From contig NZ_ASWD01000008.1 in assembly GCF_000407485.1 (NCBI RefSeq), positions 62,001-126,000 of the forward strand: 64,000 nucleotides of DNA, read 5' to 3'. Made by a program: the position numbers and the translations under genes. The DNA is from Enterococcus pallens ATCC BAA-351 (GTDB lineage: Bacteria > Bacillota > Bacilli > Lactobacillales > Enterococcaceae). The notes beneath the pieces are model-generated. The model did no database searches. It saw nothing but the letters and a program-made list of their open reading frames with translations, and was not told where the DNA came from. Every line of letters begins with the position of its first letter. Position 1 is the stretch's first letter. Of this stretch, positions 20,027 through 28,386 are shown piece by piece.

Positions 20027-21025
20027 ATGACTTACAAAAGTATAAAAATCGTAAAAGGCAACGGTGGATTTGGTGGACCATTAGTCATTACTCCAACCGC
20101 AGAAAAACATAAATTCATTTACGTAACTGGCGGCGGTGAAAAGCCAGCAATTGTTGATAAAATTGCAGAATTAAGCGGAATGGAACCAGTCAATGGCTTC
20201 AAAACCTCTATTCCAGATGATGAAATTGCGATGGCAATTATCGACTGCGGCGGAACCCTGCGCTGCGGAATTTATCCGAAGAAACACATTCCAACGGTCA
20301 ACATTGTACCCACTGGTAAAAGTGGTCCGTTGGCACAATATATTACGGAAGAGATTTATGTTTCGGCAGTAGGACCGGATCAAATTATGCTGGCCGACGA
20401 AAGTGAAGCAGCTGCTGCACCAACAGAAGCACCGAAGGAAGAAAAGAAATACAAATATTCTACTGATAAAAAAATCACCGAGCAACGAGCTGAGCAGCAA
20501 AGCTTCATTGCTAAAATCGGGATGGGCGCCGGAAAGGTTGTAGCAACCTTTAACCAGTCCGCTCGTGAAGGTGTGCAAACCATGATTAACACGGTTATTC
20601 CTTTCATGGCCTTTGTATCACTATTAATTGGGATTATTCAAGGGTCAGGAATCGGAACGGTTTTTGCCAACATGATGAAGCCGTTAGCAGGTAACGTAAT
20701 TGGCTTGATTATTATCGGCTTTATCTGTTCACTGCCATTCCTGTCACCATTGTTAGGACCAGGGGCAGTTATCAGCCAGATTTTAGGTACCTTGATTGGG
20801 GTAGAAATTGGTAAAGGCAACATTCCACCACAATTAGCGTTACCAGCCTTGTTCGCCATTAATACCCAAAATGCTGCTGACTTTATTCCGGTTGGTTTAG
20901 GTTTAGAGGAAGCTGAAGCGGAAACCGTTGAAGTTGGGGTACCATCTGTTCTGTATTCTCGTTTCTTGAATGGTGTGCCGCGGGTTGTGGTAGCTTGGCT
21001 GGCAAGTTTTGGTATGTACAGTTAA
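20027..21025 (+). CDS. srlE: PTS sorbitol-specific EIIBC
   Basis: A 332-residue fusion of an EIIB domain (about 1-120) and a second membrane part (about 185-330). The phosphocysteine lies in [11 protein letters not shown] (Cys about 74). A charged linker rich in Glu and Lys (about 125-160) separates the domains. The membrane part ends VWAWL-like as in other GutE/SrlE proteins and contains [17 protein letters not shown] (about 235). It phosphorylates sorbitol to sorbitol 6-phosphate during uptake. Confidence 0.95.
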   Translation: MTYKSIKIVKGNGGFGGPLVITPTAEKHKFIYVTGGGEKPAIVDKIAELSGMEPVNGFKTSIPDDEIAMAIIDCGGTLRCGIYPKKHIPTVNIVPTGKSGPLAQYITEEIYVSAVGPDQIMLADESEAAAAPTEAPKEEKKYKYSTDKKITEQRAEQQSFIAKIGMGAGKVVATFNQSAREGVQTMINTVIPFMAFVSLLIGIIQGSGIGTVFANMMKPLAGNVIGLIIIGFICSLPFLSPLLGPGAVISQILGTLIGVEIGKGNIPPQLALPALFAINTQNAADFIPVGLGLEEAEAETVEVGVPSVLYSRFLNGVPRVVVAWLASFGMYS

Positions 21026-21064
21026 ACTAGTAGGTAAAAGTAGTTGTTGGGAGAGATGATAAAA

Positions 21065-21418
21065 ATGATTTTTGAAACGCAAGTGACCAATATTGGACCA
21101 GAAGCCGAAATGTTCCAAGCCGAAAATATGCTGATATTCTTTGGCAACGAAGCACCAGATACGTTGGCAGATTACTGCTACAACATTGAATTAAAGGCTT
21201 CAACTGAGGAAATTCTTCCGGGTATGACTTTTTCATTTGATGATCAAGCGTACCAAATCACTGCTGTTGGGGATGTTGTGAAGAAAAACTTAGATGATTT
21301 AGGCCATATTACGTTACGCTTTGACGGGTCAACAGAAGCCGAATTACCGGGAACCCTGTACGTAGAAGCAAAAGAAATGCCGACGATTCAAGTTGGCACT
21401 AAAATTAGTATTCAGTAA
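21065..21418 (+). CDS. srlB: PTS sorbitol-specific EIIA
   Basis: A 117-residue soluble EIIA of the glucitol type. The family core is seen as MLIFFGNEAPDTLADYC, YQITAVGDVVKKNL, and LGHITLRFDGSTEAELPGT, whose conserved His is the likely phosphate acceptor. The open frame extends to TTG 21044, but the ribosome site GGGAG at 21049-21053 and the 117-118 residue length of the two paralogues favour ATG 21065. It is the last gene of the sorbitol operon. Confidence 0.92.
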   Translation: MIFETQVTNIGPEAEMFQAENMLIFFGNEAPDTLADYCYNIELKASTEEILPGMTFSFDDQAYQITAVGDVVKKNLDDLGHITLRFDGSTEAELPGTLYVEAKEMPTIQVGTKISIQ

Positions 21419-21486
21419 GAGCCGCTGCGGAAACTTGCAACTAGTCGAGCTTTTACGAAAACGGATACTTTCTTTACACATCAAAT

Positions 21487-21557
21487 AAATACCTTCTTGG
21501 AAAAGCTTTGCATTTTTGGTTAAGAAATGTAAGACTTGAACCAAGAAGGTATTTTTT
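21487..21557 (+). terminator. Long-loop terminator or attenuator
   Basis: Perfect 14-bp arms (21487-21500 and 21541-21554) enclose a 40-nt loop and lead into a T run at 21552-21557, only 20 bp before the glycerate kinase start. The unusual loop could allow regulated read-through from the sorbitol operon. Confidence 0.75.
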
Positions 21558-21576
21558 ATGAGGAGGAAAGTGCACA

Positions 21577-22695
21577 ATGAAGGTACTAATTATGCCCGAT
21601 TCTTTTAAAGGGAGTCTATCGGCACCAGAAGTTGCAGCAGCTGTTCAAAAAGGATTATCTAGAGTCTGGTCAGAAGCGGAATATCTGACATTGCCAGTTG
21701 GCGATGGCGGAGAAGGAACCTTGGATGCGTTAATCAGCAGTTTGGGGCTAGAGACCGCGACGGCTGAGGTAACGGGGCCATTTGGCGATCAGGTGGCGAT
21801 GCGCTACGGCTTTAAGGGACAGCAGGCCTTTTTTGAAATGGCTGATTTGGTAGGATTGCCCCAGATCCCGGCTGAACAGCGAGCACCTTTGCGCTTACAG
21901 ACTAAAGGCTTAGGTGAGCTGCTGGTTTACTTAATCCAGCAGGGCTTTACCGAAATCGGAATTGGTGTGGGTGGCAGTGCCAATGTGGATGGCGGAATCG
22001 GCTTTGCGGCTGGGCTAGGCTATCGTTTCTTAGATGAAGAGGGCGCAGAGCTGTTGCCAATAGGTGAAAATTTGGCTAAGGTTGCCAAAATTGAGAAAGC
22101 GGCGGTATTTCCTAAGCTTGGTGAGGCAACAGTTAAAATCATTAATGATGTTAAAAATCCTCTCTGCGGTGAACAGGGAGCAGCGGCGGTTTTTGGACCG
22201 CAAAAAGGGCTGCGCAAAGAAGAAATCCCGCCGACAGATACTGCATTGCAAAGCTTTTATCAATTAGCAGCGCCCGAAGTCTTAGAGCTGGCCGGTACAG
22301 GTGCTGGCGGTGGAATCGCAGCGGGTGTAGTAGCTTTTGCCCAGGGTGAGATTGTTTCTGGGATTGATTATGTTTTGGATTTGATGGAGTTTGAAGAGAC
22401 GGTAAAGGACGCTGATTTAGTTATCGTTGGTGAAGGCCGTATGGATCAGCAAAGTCTTTCTGGGAAAGCACCCGTCGGCATTGCGCAGCGAGTACCAAAG
22501 GAAATCCCGGTAATTGCTCTATGTGGCAGTGTCGATAAGAATTTGACCAATACCGCAGCAGCTGGAATCACGGCGGCCTTTCCTATTTTGCATCAGCCAG
22601 AGGAGTTAGCGGCAGCTTTAGCCGATACGGAAGCTAATCTGATGCGAACGGCTGAAAGTGTAGCTAGTTTTTATCACAAAGTAGTTGAAAAATAG
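21577..22695 (+). CDS. Glycerate kinase (GlxK/GarK family)
   Basis: A 372-residue ATP-dependent glycerate kinase. The family pattern is clear: PDSFKGSLSAPEVA (about 7), LPVGDGGEGTLDAL (about 40), GVGGSANVDGGIGFAAGLGYRF cut by glycine-rich loops (about 129), GTGAGGGIAAG (about 244) and GEGRMDQQSLSGKAP (about 286). It makes 2- or 3-phosphoglycerate from D-glycerate for glycolysis. AGGAGGAAAG lies upstream. It is the first gene of a unit with mtnK, mtnA and an aldolase; why glycerate should arise there is not obvious, unless an aldehyde product is oxidised to a hydroxy acid. Confidence 0.93.
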   Translation: MKVLIMPDSFKGSLSAPEVAAAVQKGLSRVWSEAEYLTLPVGDGGEGTLDALISSLGLETATAEVTGPFGDQVAMRYGFKGQQAFFEMADLVGLPQIPAEQRAPLRLQTKGLGELLVYLIQQGFTEIGIGVGGSANVDGGIGFAAGLGYRFLDEEGAELLPIGENLAKVAKIEKAAVFPKLGEATVKIINDVKNPLCGEQGAAAVFGPQKGLRKEEIPPTDTALQSFYQLAAPEVLELAGTGAGGGIAAGVVAFAQGEIVSGIDYVLDLMEFEETVKDADLVIVGEGRMDQQSLSGKAPVGIAQRVPKEIPVIALCGSVDKNLTNTAAAGITAAFPILHQPEELAAALADTEANLMRTAESVASFYHKVVEK

Positions 22696-22748
22696 GAAGA
22701 AATCATTGAAACTAGGGTTGTTGCAGCGATAGAAAGTAGGCGAAATTC

Positions 22749-23978
22749 ATGCAGGTGCGACTTGCAAATAATCCCCGTTACCAAGAACACTTTTTGATGG
22801 ACCAAGCAGCGATTGCTGATTATGTAGTCAATGAACTGCAGTTGTTTTCTTCAACTGACGAGCTGGAAGTAACCGAGATTGGTGATGGCAATATTAATTA
22901 TGTCTTTCGAATTGTGAATCAGACAAGTGGGGAAAGTATCGTTATTAAACAGGCGGATAAGCGGCTGCGTTCTTCTGGTCGACCCTTGTCGATTGATCGC
23001 AGCCGAATTGAAGCGGAAATATTGATTTGGCAAAATGAGCTGGCACCAGATTATGTGCCAACGGTTTACTATTTTGATCCTCAAATGCATGCTCTAACCA
23101 TGGAAGATATCTCCGCTTATCACAATATGCGTTACCAATTGATAGATCACCAGATATTTCCTCATTTCAGTGAAGCGATTTCTGATTATTTAGCAGAGAC
23201 TTTACTGCCGACGACTGATCTAGTATTGGCGCGAGGAGTGAAGAAGCAAAAGGTGCGGGAATTTATCAATATCGAGATGTCAGATATTAGTGAGGATTTG
23301 GTTTTTACCGAGCCTTACAATGATTACAAGCAGCGAAACATCATCACACCTGGCAATCAGGACTTTGTGGCGGAAAACTTGTACCAAAATACGCCGCTGC
23401 AATCTGAGGTGGCTTGGCTGCGGAACAATTTTATGAACAATGCCCAGGCCCTGATTCATGGGGATTTGCATACAGGTTCGATTTTCATTCATCAGCGGGG
23501 ATTAAAGGTTATTGATCCCGAGTTTGCCTTTTACGGTCCGATTGGCTATGATATCGGCAATGTACTGGCTCATTTATATTTTCCCATGGTGGAAATGATG
23601 TTTGAAGATCAGCCGAAGGAAGCCTTTGTTCAATGGAGCCAGTCAGCCATTCAAGAGGTTTATGACAAGACTCGAGAAAAATTCGAGCAGGTGTACGATC
23701 AACAGGTTCAATGCTCCTTATACCGAAACGAGGTCTTTGAACAGAGTCTGCTGGATGATATTTTTGCTGATGCTTTAGGCTATGCTGGTACGGAAATTAT
23801 TCGCCGGGTGGTTGGTGATTCAAAGGTTAAAGAATTGAGTCTGCTAACAAATCCCGAGTCCCAGCTGAAAATGGAGCGCTTATTGATCAAAATCGGCATT
23901 CAATTAATTATTGATCGCCGGAAAATCACCAGTGGTCAGCAAATAATTCAGCACTTTAATGAATTGAAGGAGCGATAA
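22749..23978 (+). CDS. mtnK: S-methyl-5-thioribose kinase (MtnK) / 5-deoxyribose kinase
   Basis: A 409-residue sugar kinase of the APH-like fold. Diagnostic motifs are IGDGNINYVFRIV (about 41-53), VIKQADKRLR, the catalytic HGDLHTGSIFIH (about 238) and VIDPEFAFYGPIGYDIGN (about 254). It phosphorylates 5-methylthioribose, or the related 5-deoxyribose, at C1. The ribosome site before ATG 22749 is weak (GTAGG), so the start is less certain. It stands directly before mtnA and a class II aldolase and not with the other methionine-salvage genes, which points to the DHAP shunt. Confidence 0.92.
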   Translation: MQVRLANNPRYQEHFLMDQAAIADYVVNELQLFSSTDELEVTEIGDGNINYVFRIVNQTSGESIVIKQADKRLRSSGRPLSIDRSRIEAEILIWQNELAPDYVPTVYYFDPQMHALTMEDISAYHNMRYQLIDHQIFPHFSEAISDYLAETLLPTTDLVLARGVKKQKVREFINIEMSDISEDLVFTEPYNDYKQRNIITPGNQDFVAENLYQNTPLQSEVAWLRNNFMNNAQALIHGDLHTGSIFIHQRGLKVIDPEFAFYGPIGYDIGNVLAHLYFPMVEMMFEDQPKEAFVQWSQSAIQEVYDKTREKFEQVYDQQVQCSLYRNEVFEQSLLDDIFADALGYAGTEIIRRVVGDSKVKELSLLTNPESQLKMERLLIKIGIQLIIDRRKITSGQQIIQHFNELKER

Positions 23979-23983
23979 GTCAA

Positions 23984-25039
23984 ATGGAACGACAAGATAC
24001 AGAGATGCCCACGTTGCTGCAATACGAAAACGTGGCGTGGTATGAAGCAGGCAAGGTCCGGATTTTAGACCGTCGCATTTACCCAACCCGTTTAGAATTT
24101 GTGGAATGTACCACTTATCAGGAGGTTGCTCAGGCAATTACCGACATGGTAACGCAAAGCGCCGGACCTTATACAGCTGCGGGAATGGGCATGGCTCTAG
24201 CTAGTGATCAGAGTAAAGACTTAGCCCCAGAAGAACGGATTGCCTATTTGCAGGAGGCTTCAGAAACCATTGCGACAGCTCGTCCCACCACGGCTAATCG
24301 CATGCGCTTAATCACGGAAAAATGCTTGCGGGTGGCGGAGGCAGCCTTAACGATTGATCATGATCCCACGGAAGCCATCAAGCAAAATACGATTGATTCT
24401 TTGAATCGTCGTTACTTTACGATGAGCAAGGTAGCCAAATATCTAATTGATAAAATTCCTGACGAGGGTACAGTGCTGACACAATGCTTTGGCGAAACGA
24501 TTATCGGAACCCTGCTGCGGGAAGCCAAGCAGCAAGGCAAACAGCTGCGCTTTTTCTGTGCTGAAACCCGACCTTACTTGCAGGGGGCCCGTCTTACAGC
24601 TAGCTGCTGTGCTGAAATGGGCTTTGAGACGACGGTGGTCACTGACAACATGATTGCCTATCTAATGACCCATGAAAAAATTGACATTTACACTTCAGCG
24701 GCTGATACGATTGCTCAAGACGGCTACATAGCCAATAAGGTGGGCACTTACCAGATTGCGCTGTTGGCGAATCGCTTTGGCATTCCTTATTTTGTGACAG
24801 GAATTCCCGATACCGACAAAAAGACCAAGGAAAGCATTAAAATTGAGATGCGCAATCCAGAGCAGGTGTTGGAAATGAATGGGATTAAGCATACCTTACC
24901 AGGTGTTATAGCGATTTATCCCTCCTTTGACGTGACGCCGCCAGAATTAATTGGGGGAATTGTCACCGATCGCGGGATTTTTTCACCCTATGATTTAGCC
25001 AGCTATATGGAAGTCAATCCAGAAAATACATTTTATTAA
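23984..25039 (+). CDS. mtnA: S-methyl-5-thioribose-1-phosphate isomerase (MtnA) family
   Basis: A 351-residue eIF2B-like aldose-1-phosphate isomerase, converting methylthioribose 1-phosphate or 5-deoxyribose 1-phosphate to the ketose 1-phosphate. The catalytic Cys is in TVLTQCFGE (about 168) and the catalytic Asp in TSAADTIAQDGYIANKVGTY (about 240). The signature ETRPYLQGARLTA (about 200) is intact. Around the Cys the usual CNAG is CFGE, which may mark a subgroup with a different side-chain preference. It begins 5 bp after mtnK. Confidence 0.9.
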   Translation: MERQDTEMPTLLQYENVAWYEAGKVRILDRRIYPTRLEFVECTTYQEVAQAITDMVTQSAGPYTAAGMGMALASDQSKDLAPEERIAYLQEASETIATARPTTANRMRLITEKCLRVAEAALTIDHDPTEAIKQNTIDSLNRRYFTMSKVAKYLIDKIPDEGTVLTQCFGETIIGTLLREAKQQGKQLRFFCAETRPYLQGARLTASCCAEMGFETTVVTDNMIAYLMTHEKIDIYTSAADTIAQDGYIANKVGTYQIALLANRFGIPYFVTGIPDTDKKTKESIKIEMRNPEQVLEMNGIKHTLPGVIAIYPSFDVTPPELIGGIVTDRGIFSPYDLASYMEVNPENTFY

Positions 25040-25051
25040 GGATGAGAAGAA

Positions 25052-25693
25052 ATGAACTATTTAAAAGAACGGGAAGCAATTGTTGACTATGGTAAAAAGT
25101 TGATTACGGAAGGGTTAACCACCGGAACCGGCGGCAACATCAGTCTTTATTTAAGAGAACAAGGCGTGATGCTGATCAGCCCCAGCGGGATTCCTTACTT
25201 TGATACCAAAATGGAAGATATTGTCGTGATGGATTTGGATGGAAAGGTTGTTGAAGGCGATCGCAAGCCTTCCAGTGAATACGATCTGCATGCGATTTTT
25301 TATCGCAATCGTCCAGATGTGAACAGTGTGGTTCATACGCACTCGGAATATGCTACCACCTTTGCTTGTTTACAGCAGGAGATTGAGCCGTTGCATTACA
25401 TTATTGGTTCGATTGGCGAAAAGGTTCGCTGCTGCGATTATTGTACCTTTGGCAGCTATGAATTGGCCGAAGAAGCCTACAACAAAATTGGCAAAGATAA
25501 AGGAATTTTGCTAGGAAATCATGGTGTTTTAACGATTGGCAAGACCCTGTCAGCTGCTTTTGAGGTGGCTAAGGATATTGAATTTATCGCCAAATTAAAT
25601 TACCGGGCCCGTTGTATCGGCACCCCTGTTTTATTAAACAATGAACAGCTGGCAGAAGCCGTGGAGAAATTCGGCACATACGGTCAGCAATAG
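25052..25693 (+). CDS. Class II aldolase (fuculose-1-phosphate aldolase type, Ald2/DrdA-like)
   Basis: A 213-residue zinc aldolase of the FucA/AraD family. Features are GTGGNISLY (about 27), SPSGIPY (about 45), catalytic and zinc ligands in KPSSEYDLH and VVHTHSEYA (about 93-97), and LGNHGVLTIG (about 156). In the DHAP shunt the third enzyme cleaves 5-methylthioribulose or 5-deoxyribulose 1-phosphate to DHAP plus (methylthio)acetaldehyde or acetaldehyde. Its position directly after mtnA, 12 bp downstream, supports this role over fucose metabolism, for which no other gene is present. Confidence 0.9.
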   Translation: MNYLKEREAIVDYGKKLITEGLTTGTGGNISLYLREQGVMLISPSGIPYFDTKMEDIVVMDLDGKVVEGDRKPSSEYDLHAIFYRNRPDVNSVVHTHSEYATTFACLQQEIEPLHYIIGSIGEKVRCCDYCTFGSYELAEEAYNKIGKDKGILLGNHGVLTIGKTLSAAFEVAKDIEFIAKLNYRARCIGTPVLLNNEQLAEAVEKFGTYGQQ

Positions 25694-25715
25694 GAAAGTC
25701 AGCTTTTAAAATCAG

Positions 25716-25757
25716 GACTCTCATTAACAGAGTATTTTGTTAATGAGGGTCTTTTTT
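25716..25757 (+). terminator. Rho-independent terminator
   Basis: Arms 25716-25729 (GACTCTCATTAACA) and 25738-25751 pair over 14 bp with one G-U and lead into TTTTTT. It ends the DHAP-shunt operon. Confidence 0.9.
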
Positions 25758-25837
25758 CTAACATTTTTTCAACAAAAAATAACATTGAAAGGGTGTCTGT
25801 TAAGGCTGGATTATTTATAGGAAAAACAGCAGTTCAA

Positions 25838-25851
25838 TCATAACGCTTACA
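25838..25851 (-). promoter_or_regulatory. Candidate cre site
   Basis: On the minus strand it reads TGTAAGCGTTATGA, a good cre match, about 90 bp before the PRD regulator start. Confidence 0.55.
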
Positions 25852-25862
25852 TTTTTGCACAA

Positions 25863-25907
25863 ATAGTTGGCAACAATCTCTACTTATCAAGAATTGTTGC
25901 CAACTAT
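25863..25907. promoter_or_regulatory. Perfect 15-bp inverted repeat
   Basis: ATAGTTGGCAACAAT (25863-25877) and its exact reverse complement (25893-25907) are separated by 15 bp, ending 29 bp before the regulator start. No T run follows. It is a strong candidate operator or regulatory RNA hairpin for this PTS locus. Confidence 0.7.
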
Positions 25908-25936
25908 ATACTTTGTTTAGACGAGGGGATAAGAAT

Positions 25937-28009
25937 ATGAAAGATCGAACGATTAACATGCTAAAACTTTTTATAACTACTGACTATCCTTTAGACCTGC
26001 CAGCACTGGAAGAGAAATTTCGTATCAGTGCCCGCACGATTCGCAATGAATTGAAGGAAATTAATGAATTTCTGATGCGCAAGCATTTTCCCGAAATTGA
26101 GAACGTTCGCAAAAAAGGATACCAGCTGGTTTTGTCAGAAGATCAGCGCAAGCAATTGAATGAGTTTACCAAAAAGGTGGAGACCCCAGATTATCTAGAA
26201 AGAGAAAATCGGATTTTTGATTTGATTCTGGCCTTCTCTTTAGGTAAACGCCCAGTTTTTCTTTACCAAAAGGAAGAAGAATACTTGATCTCTAAAAGTA
26301 CCTTGGATGAAGACATGCGGCGGGTACGGACAACTCTGCAAACCTATGGAATTGAAGTATTAAGTATTGCCAAGCAGGGAATTGTCCTGCGGGGAGCTGA
26401 GCGTTCCATTCGGACAATGATCTATGACATTATCAACGAAACAGTTGGGGTCATTGATCCAGGGAAGGCACATTTATCCTCGTTAAATCGTTCAATCCTT
26501 GATCGCTACATTCCGCTGACGCTTTTACAGAAGCTGGATCAGCTGTATGACCAATCCATCTCATCAGTGGAAGACAATATTTATCGGAATCAATTAATTG
26601 TTTTTACCGCGGTATGGCTCAGTCGTTATCTGCGGCAGGATTTGATTGCCAGTACTGCCTGGGAGGTAGTGGACACACCGCAAAGTGAAATTCGCGATTA
26701 TGTGAATGCGATCTGTGAGACATTTGCGATTCATCCGCCGGAAATTGAAATTAAATATATTGTTTTCATGCTGAATACCTTCAACTCACGGGATATGAAT
26801 AATTCCATCGAATGGGTTCAGGCGCAGCTGTTATCGATTCAATTGATTCAATTTGTAGAGACGCAAACCAAAATCCCTTTTTCCCGCAAGGAAGAGGTAC
26901 TGCAGGAAGGGCTGTACAAGCATATTGCTGGATTGATCAATCGAGTCAAGAGCGATATCCAAATTGTGAATCCGCTAAAGGAAAATATTCAAAAGAACTA
27001 TGGCAATATTTACACCGCCATTCAGCAGTTCACCCCGGAAATCGAGAAGTGGACCGGCAAAAAACTGAGTGAAGATGAAATGGCTTTCCTAACGATTCAT
27101 TTTTCTACCTCAGTCAGTGCGATTAATCAAGATCTTCACTACGTCTATAAAGCGGTAGTAATTTGCAACCACGGGATGGCAACAGGAAAGCTGTTATCGG
27201 AAAACTTAAAGGAGCTGTTCAATATTGAAGTATTGGCGGTGTTAAGCTCTCGGGAAATAGCCTTGATTGACAAGCTAGATGTCGATTTAGTCTTTTCTAC
27301 CGTCCAGGTTTCCTATGACAAGAAGCCGTTGCTGGAGCTGGACCCGATTATCAAGGAAGAAAGCAAAAAACGGATTCAGCAATTTTTAAACGAAAACAGC
27401 AAATACAAACGGTTGATTAACAACAGCAACGATTCCACACACTTGTTTTACACCTTGATTGACATCATCGAACGAAGTCAGGGACAGGTGAGTGGTGAAA
27501 TTTATAAAGAATTAGAATTAGTCTTTGATCAAAACCATTTAGTGATCAATAAAAAGGAGATTCAGCCGATGTTGAAAGATGTGTTAAAGGACAGTGCGAT
27601 TTTATTGAAGCAGCCTGTTCACGATTGGGAGGAAGCAATTGAGAAGGTAGCGGAGCCATTATTAAAGGAAGCCGTGATTGAAAAAAGTTATGTGGAGGCC
27701 ATGATTCAATCGGTCAAGGAGTTTGGGCCTTATATTGTGATCGGTAAGCATATCGCGTTAGCCCATGCCCGACCAGAGGATGGCGTGAACCGCTTAGGTC
27801 TTAGCGTAGCCACTTTGGAAACGCCAGTGGAATTTGGCAATGACAGCAATGATCCAGTGAAAATCGTATTTTGTCTGGCCGCCGTGGATTCCTTCTCTCA
27901 CTTAAATATCATGAAAAGCTTGGTGGAGTTAATCAATGACGAAGAAAAGATTGACCAGTTAAGCGAGTTCACCGATGTAGAAGAATTCAAAGCAGTATTG
28001 TTCAGTTAA
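25937..28009 (+). CDS. PRD-domain regulator with EIIB and ascorbate-type EIIA domain
   Basis: A 690-residue PTS-controlled activator. The order is N-terminal HTH regions (about 1-60 and 85-150), two PRD domains (about 180-395), an EIIB-like domain with Cys in VVICNHGMATGKLL (about 410) and a C-terminal EIIA domain with His in HIALAHARPEDGVNRLG (about 612). The HARPEDG motif is that of ascorbate/lichenan-type EIIA. The frame opens at 25913, but GAGGGG at 25923 points to ATG 25937. No free EIIA is encoded in the operon, so the EIIA domain of this regulator may also serve transport. Confidence 0.9.
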   Translation: MKDRTINMLKLFITTDYPLDLPALEEKFRISARTIRNELKEINEFLMRKHFPEIENVRKKGYQLVLSEDQRKQLNEFTKKVETPDYLERENRIFDLILAFSLGKRPVFLYQKEEEYLISKSTLDEDMRRVRTTLQTYGIEVLSIAKQGIVLRGAERSIRTMIYDIINETVGVIDPGKAHLSSLNRSILDRYIPLTLLQKLDQLYDQSISSVEDNIYRNQLIVFTAVWLSRYLRQDLIASTAWEVVDTPQSEIRDYVNAICETFAIHPPEIEIKYIVFMLNTFNSRDMNNSIEWVQAQLLSIQLIQFVETQTKIPFSRKEEVLQEGLYKHIAGLINRVKSDIQIVNPLKENIQKNYGNIYTAIQQFTPEIEKWTGKKLSEDEMAFLTIHFSTSVSAINQDLHYVYKAVVICNHGMATGKLLSENLKELFNIEVLAVLSSREIALIDKLDVDLVFSTVQVSYDKKPLLELDPIIKEESKKRIQQFLNENSKYKRLINNSNDSTHLFYTLIDIIERSQGQVSGEIYKELELVFDQNHLVINKKEIQPMLKDVLKDSAILLKQPVHDWEEAIEKVAEPLLKEAVIEKSYVEAMIQSVKEFGPYIVIGKHIALAHARPEDGVNRLGLSVATLETPVEFGNDSNDPVKIVFCLAAVDSFSHLNIMKSLVELINDEEKIDQLSEFTDVEEFKAVLFS

Positions 28010-28045
28010 GCAGGAATAATTTTTTTAAAAATAGAATGGAGCGAA

Positions 28046-28360
28046 ATGATTATGGGAAAAAGAGTAGAAATTTTATTTGTTTGCGGTGCAGGCTTAGGCA
28101 GCAGCTTTGCCGCTCAGATGGCCGCTGAGGATGTCTTAAATGCACACAACGTCGATGCAAAATTGGATCATGTAGATATTTCCACGGCGGCTTCGGTTCA
28201 ACCAGATGTGATTATTACCGCACAAAATTTCCAGTCGCAGTTTGAAAAATTCTCGATTGATGAAAGTAAAACGTCAATTGTTTTCTTGAAGAATATCGTC
28301 TCAAAGGCAGAAATTGAAGAAAAATTATTACCAGTTTTAGCAGAAAAGGGCGCTTTGTAA
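28046..28360 (+). CDS. PTS EIIB, ascorbate family
   Basis: A 104-residue EIIB of the UlaB/SgaB type with phosphocysteine in ILFVCGAGLGSSFAAQ (Cys about 13). The ATG at 28046 follows GGAG by 4 bases; a second ATG at 28052 has more usual spacing, so the start may be two codons later. It pairs with the EIIC that follows after 26 bp. Confidence 0.9.
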   Translation: MIMGKRVEILFVCGAGLGSSFAAQMAAEDVLNAHNVDAKLDHVDISTAASVQPDVIITAQNFQSQFEKFSIDESKTSIVFLKNIVSKAEIEEKLLPVLAEKGAL

Positions 28361-28386
28361 AAAATTAGCATAAAGGAGACAAAACA

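Noticed and set aside
22749-25039. Classical methionine salvage pathway
   Set aside because: mtnK and mtnA are followed by an aldolase; mtnB, mtnW/X/C and mtnD are missing, which fits the DHAP shunt instead.
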